From: Thinopyrum elongatum
Taxonomy: Eukaryota > Streptophyta > Magnoliopsida > Poales > Poaceae
DNA length: 64,000 nucleotides
Direction: 5' to 3'
Assembly: GCA_011799875.1 (NCBI GenBank)
Contig: CM022299.1
Location: 352,886,526-352,950,525, forward strand
Part shown: piece after piece, positions 59,821 through 64,000 of the stretch
Numbering within the stretch: the stretch's first letter is position 1
Layout of the letters: each line of letters begins with the position of its first letter
Notes under the pieces: generated by a model
What the model saw: the letters and a program-made list of their open reading frames with translations, nothing else
What the model was told of the DNA's origin: nothing
Database searches by the model: none
Program-made: the position numbers and the translations under genes

Positions 59821-62050
59821 ATGGTGGGCAAGGGTCCAGAGCGCTCCGAGCCTCGTGCGAGCGCTCCTGGGAGGGGTGCTTCCATTATTCCAGCCCAGCC
59901 CCTTCGGAGAGCGCTGCTAGACAGTATGCAGTCAGCACCGGCGGGCCCTTCTTCTTCGGCCGGCAGAGGTCGGGGGAGGACGAAGAAGGCTGCTAGAGGT
60001 GGACGTGGCAGCGGGAGAGGTAGGAAGGCTGCTACGCCTTCCTCGCCGCCACCCCTAGCTGATTCACCCGACCACAGGACCGCTCCGTCTGACGTGGACC
60101 CATCTCGGACTCCGGTCCATGAGCCTCCGGTCGTCGATTCTTCGGCCCACCAGACTCGGGTCGCGGATCCTTCGCCCCACCAGACTGGGGTCGCCTCTCC
60201 TTCGCGCCACCAGACTCGGGTCGTGGATCTTTCGCCCCACCAGACTGGGGTCGCTGATCCTTCGCTCCACCAGACTCTGGGCGCCTCTCCTTCGCCCCAC
60301 ATGAGTCCGGTCCCAGAGTCTTCGTCCCAGAAGACTCCAGTCCCGGAGTCTTCTTCGCACGAGACTCCAGATGCTAGTGGCCCTACTGATGATAGCGAGG
60401 ACACCTTCTCTGATGATAGCTACAGCGAGGGCGAGATGGTTGACAAGGGCAAGAAGGTCTACCAGCGTGGCGGTACAAAGCTCCCGCCCGTGCCAACGAC
60501 CCCCGACCAGAGGTGGTTGATACAGCCTAATGGGTTGAAGTAAGTGAATTTACTCTTTTTTAACCTTTTGCCTTCATGTTTCTTCAAATTAATATCTAAT
60601 GCATTGGCCTTGACATACTGCAGGGGCTGGGTACACCCCCGTGGTGTCCGCAGGCCCAACCAGGTCCTTGGTGTGCTTTGCCGGCAGCACTTCCCTGGGT
60701 GGGTCACGTTGCCCGGTGAGGGTCAGGTTCCACAGCTAGCACTTAGCTGGGAGCTGTACGAGGCTGCCCCGGCCCCGCCGGGGGAGATGGTCGCCGGTGT
60801 CGAGTGCGAGACGGTGGCCGACATTGTGTTCCGTCGGTTCTGGGTAATTTCTCCTTTACAGAATTAAAGATCAACAGTACGTAGTGATTTTACTAATCAG
60901 CGTTGTCTTGTTTGACTGCAGACCTTCTACAGGATTTCAGATGGAGAGCAGGAGGCTGCGGCTTCGGTTGTCGAAGTCGAGTGCAAGCGCCTACTTAAGA
61001 ACTTACGGCACGAGGCTCGGCTCCAGGCCGTTCGAGACTACTACGCCTCGAAGGGTATTAGGAGGGCGAAGAAGAAGTGTCGCGGCAAGTTTCTGACTAA
61101 GGAGAAGTACATGCTGGTAATTACCTATTCTTAAGGCCTTGAACTTAGTTCTCTTGATTTGATTCGTAGGCGTAGCGCTGAAATTTCTCTTGACTAACTT
61201 AGGTGCCCCCGAGATGGTGTGCGGATAGGATGGACTGTTGGGAGGCGTTGGTGGATGAGTGGTGCTCTCCCAAATGGCTAGTCGAACACCAAAGGGCCAA
61301 GGATAAGCGTGCCCAAATGGTTGGTGTGCCACACCATCAAGGGAGCTCCGACCTGTTTGAGTACGGGGGTCACTGGGTATGTGGTTTGCTTCATGATTCA
61401 TGCAATTTCATTCTACATGATAGCATTTTTCCTTGGATAGCTCAATAATGCTTACTTAGTTAAAAAAATGGCATAACTACCTTGGATAGCTCAATAATGA
61501 CCTAAACTTAGTTTAGCTCGTTCATTTATGACATAATTAGCTCTAAAATGACATAATATGCTTTAGTTAGCTAAAAAATTGCATAACTACCTTTGATAGC
61601 TCAATAATGACGTAAAATAATCTTAGCTTGTTAATTTATGACATAATTAGCTCTAAAATGACATAATAACCTAAGATAGCTCTATAAAATGCCTAAATAT
61701 GCTTTAGTTAGCTAAAAAAAGGCATAACTACCTTGGATAGCTCAATAATGACATAATTAGCATAGTTTGGTCAAAATGGGCATAATAATCTTGGTTACCT
61801 CCAAAATGACCTAAACTTAGCTTTTTTTCCTCAAAAATGACATAATAACCTTACTTAGCTCCAAAATGACCTTATTTACATAGCAATTTCAATCTTCATG
61901 CTAGCTTGAGCCCTTGACTAATATTTTGTTCCTCTCTCTCAGTCGCACCACAACAAGAAGCCCGTGCCAAGTCTTCTTCTTCTTTTCTTCTTCTTTTCTT
62001 ATTCTTCTTCTTTTCTTATTCTTCTTCTTCTTCTTCTTCTTTTCCTCCTC
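59821..62050 (+). CDS. TNPA/Ptta-like second gene of CACTA 2, probably truncated
   Basis: Second protein of CACTA elements, thought to bind subterminal repeats. Exons 59821-60539, 60624-60843, 60922-61116 and 61203-61376 all have GT/AG borders with matching phases and give an open frame of 436 codons. The N-terminus is basic and Gly/Arg-rich (GRGRGRTKKAARGG), then an 11-residue repeat region (about 110-185), an acidic segment, then the plant transposase Ptta/En/Spm-like region (RQHFPGWV, FRRFW, VPPRWCADRM, FEYGGHW). A possible fifth exon starts at 61943 (SHHNKKPVPS) but runs into a ctt microsatellite, so the usual C-terminal coiled-coil is missing. Confidence 0.72.
60130..60330 (+). repeat. 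33-bp coding repeat in the TNPA-like gene
   Basis: About six units of 33 bp encoding 11 residues with consensus DPSPHQTGVA. It keeps frame in all units. Proline-rich linker expected to be unstructured. Confidence 0.8.
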
Positions 62051-62570
62051 TTAATTGTTTTTATTCGTAAATGGCATAATAACCTTGCTAACCTCATAAA
62101 TGTCATATACTTAGCTTGTTGTCCTCTAAAATGACACAATAAGCTTAGTAATGTCAAAAATGGCCTAATTAGCCAGGTTAGCTCCAAAATGACCAAGTTT
62201 ACCTATGTTAGCTCCAATATGATCCATTTAACCTACGTTAGCTCCAAAAAGACCAAGTTTACCTAAGTTAGCTACAATATGATCCATTTTACCCGCGTTA
62301 GCTCCAAAATGACCTATTTACCTAAGTTAGCTCTAAATTGACCTACACACTTAGCATTTTTACCTAGCATAGCAAAAAATGACATTTTTACGTAGGTTAG
62401 CTCAAAAATGACCAAGTTTACCTAGGTTAGCTTCAATATGATCCATTTAACTTAGCTTAGCTCCAAAATGACCAAGTTTACGTAGGTTAGCTCCAATATG
62501 ATACATTGAACTTAGCTTATCTCCAAAATGACCTATTTACCTAGCTTAGCTCTAAATTGGCTTTTTGAAC
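61440..62570. repeat. Degenerate 'tagctc-aa.aatgac' array in CACTA 2
   Basis: About 1.1 kb of units of about 35-45 bp with words ttagctc(c/a)aaaatgac, ataattagctc and cctaagttagctc, interrupted by the last exon piece and ctt runs at 61943-62050. It lies in and after the last intron. Related to 34510-34680 in CACTA 1. Confidence 0.8.
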
Positions 62571-62999
62571 TACATTTGTTGGAAAAGAAGAAGATAAAGA
62601 AGAGGGGGAGGAGAGAAAGAAAGAGAATATAAAATCTTCTTCTTATTTTCCTCTTCTTCTTTTCTTCTTCTTCTTCTTTTCCTCTTCTTCTTCTTCTTCT
62701 AACTTTCATCTTTCCCAATTTGCAGATTTGCTTGAGATGAGGAAGCTTGCATTGATGGACTCATATATTCTCCTTGTGCTTCCTTTTTGTTTATGAAAAC
62801 ATGTTTGGGAACTTGTTTGGATGTGTATGTCACTATGGATATGTTGTTGGAAACTTCTTATGTCATATGGATATATGTTGGACTTGTGGAAATATATTGT
62901 TGGATATGCTTGTTGTGTATATATGTATTATCTGTGTATATCTATGAATTTCTGTCAAATTGAATGAATTCAATTAAAAACAGGGGTTATATAGGCTCT
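62571..62999 (+). other. 3' non-coding region of CACTA 2
   Basis: ctt/gaa runs (62580-62700), then 'gaagcttgcattgatgga' and 'ttggatatgcttgttgtg' shared with CACTA 1 (37500-37780). Probable 3' UTR with polyadenylation signals in the AT-rich part. Confidence 0.5.
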
Positions 63000-63716
63000 T
63001 TGCCGTCTGCTAGCAGACGGCAAAGAGCTTTGCCGTCTGCTAGCAGTCGGCAAAGAGCTTTGCCGACAGCTAGCAGTCGGCAAAGAAGGCCACGTGGCAG
63101 CTACCTGTGCAACCTGGGAACACTGGGTTGCCTATTTGGGCATTTTGCCATCAGCTGGCAGACGGCAAAGAGGCTAAGGTCTTTGCCGACTGCTGGCAGA
63201 CGGCAAAGATTCAAATCCCTTTGCCGACAGCTAGCAGACGGCAAATAAGGCCACGTGGCAGCTTCCCAGTGACTCCTATTTGGGCTCTTTGCCGTCCGCC
63301 AGCAGACGGCAAAGACCTTAGCCTCTTTGCTGTCTGCCGGCTGACGGCAAATAAGGCCACGTGGCAGCTTCCCAGTGACTCCTATTTGGGCTCTTTGCCG
63401 TCCGCCAGCAGACGGCAAAGACCTTAGCCTCTTTGCCGTCTGCCGGCTGACGGCAAAGCACGCCGTTAACCCCTAACGGCTCCCACCTCACCTCACTGCC
63501 GTCTACACTCTTTGCCGTCTGCTGGCCGCAAACGGCTGACGGCATAAACCTTTGTCGTCCGCTTCTCTGAAGCAGACGGCAAAGAAGGCCTTTACCGGCA
63601 GGAATTGAGCCGGACTGTTTGCCGACAGCTAGCAGTCGGCAAAGAGCTTTGCCGACCGCCATTCATGCCTTTGCCGTCTGCCATGGCAGACGGCAAAGAA
63701 GCTGATTCCTGTAGTG
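63000..63716. repeat. 3' subterminal repeats and terminus of CACTA 2
   Basis: 'tttgccgtc' and 'gacggcaaag' motifs in both orientations. A 106-bp tandem duplication (63242-63347 and 63348-63453) is almost perfect. Ends gattcctgtagtg. Confidence 0.88.
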
Positions 63717-64000
63717 TTAGTAGGCCCACAGGTCAGCCTACGAACCGATGCGCCCCAAATGTCAGTGGGAGGAATCATTTTTTTTGCGTAATAAGGAGGC
63801 AGTTGCTTGCGTGCGGCCATGGACCATGGGGGTCCCTACTGTCAGCCTCTCCACGTACACCCCTATTCCGATGGCTGTCATTTGTTGAATGTTGACCATG
63901 TTGAGCACGCCGCGCCTAGAGCACCAACGCGGTGGACAACGGTGAGGCCTAGGAATGGAACAGCCTGGAGCCGGCGAAGACACAGCAGTGGATGCCCACG
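63717..64000 (+). mobile_element. CACTA-like element B, continuation
   Basis: After the TTA duplication the sequence resumes in element B. From about 63760 it resembles 52845-53090 ('ggaggaatcattttttttgcg', 'gcgtgcggccatgga', 'gtggatgcccacg'), i.e. a second copy of a unit of element B. It runs off the window. Confidence 0.6.

Larger units (their letters stand above)
53393..63716 (+). mobile_element. CACTA element 2, nearly complete, with TNP2 transposase
   Basis: 10.3 kb. Termini CACTACTGGAATC and gattcctgtagtg are inverted repeats with one mismatch, with a perfect 3-bp target duplication TTA (53390-53392 and 63717-63719). Subterminal 'tttgccgtc' arrays lie at both ends. The order inside is: CT-rich leader, hexamer repeat, hairpin, TNP2 gene, TNPA-like gene, 'agctc..aatgac' array, 3' UTR. 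It inserted into element B. Since TNP2 is open, the element may be or recently have been autonomous, though the second gene looks damaged. Confidence 0.93.

Overview
The window reads as intergenic DNA from a large-genome grass, most likely a Triticeae species (wheat, Aegilops, barley or rye group). The evidence is a BARE/Angela-type Copia element with the 'atgccctagaggcaat' LTR start, an Athila-type Gypsy LTR with a tRNA-Asp primer site, CACTA transposons with 'tttgccgtc' subterminal repeats, and Stowaway-type MITEs with 'ctccctccg' ends. I see no intact host gene. The only host-like coding remnants are an F-box/LRR pseudogene at the left edge and a B3-domain gene that sits inside a CACTA element.

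Layout, left to right. 1-1278: F-box/FBD-type pseudogene (minus). 1.66-3.6 kb: two tandem GA-rich units of about 0.94 kb, each with a MITE. 4461-12307: a non-autonomous LTR retrotransposon with 419-bp LTRs and ACCGG target-site duplications, split by a 2.16-kb solo LTR (6200-8358). 12313-18011: CACTA-like element A with a decayed multi-exon gene and a 56-bp repeat array. 18012-19704 and 38111-39871: two parts of one minus-strand Athila-like element, separated by CACTA element 1 (starts 19705, ends 38110). CACTA 1 carries a B3-domain gene and a 2.4-kb GGA/GAG tract. 39872-42965: broken minus-strand Copia gag-pol. 42966-51241: Angela-type Copia element, its 3' LTR cut by CACTA-like element B (51242 on). 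Element B is in turn split by CACTA element 2 (53393-63716, TTA duplications), which has an open TNP2 transposase gene of 1162 codons after splicing and a TNPA/Ptta-like gene. Element B resumes at 63717.

The dominant large-scale feature is a direct tandem duplication of about 12 kb: 9794-22230 is repeated as 22231-34204. The second copy is full of small indels, and its offset from copy 1 shrinks from 12437 to 12259 over the first 9.9 kb. Reading frames open in copy 1 are broken in copy 2, and the noise starts and stops at the duplication borders. The best explanation is an assembly error in which uncorrected long-read sequence was placed beside its own polished counterpart. Features in 22231-34204 should therefore not be counted as independent loci.

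Functionally, CACTA 2 looks like a potential transposase source. CACTA 1 has lost or never had transposase, carries a plant B3-domain gene instead, and shares the ends of CACTA 2, so it is a candidate passenger. An imperfect 216-bp inverted repeat lies just upstream of the CACTA 2 transposase start and could give a hairpin RNA. All intron and exon borders below come from reading GT/AG signals by eye. Family names beyond superfamily are tentative.
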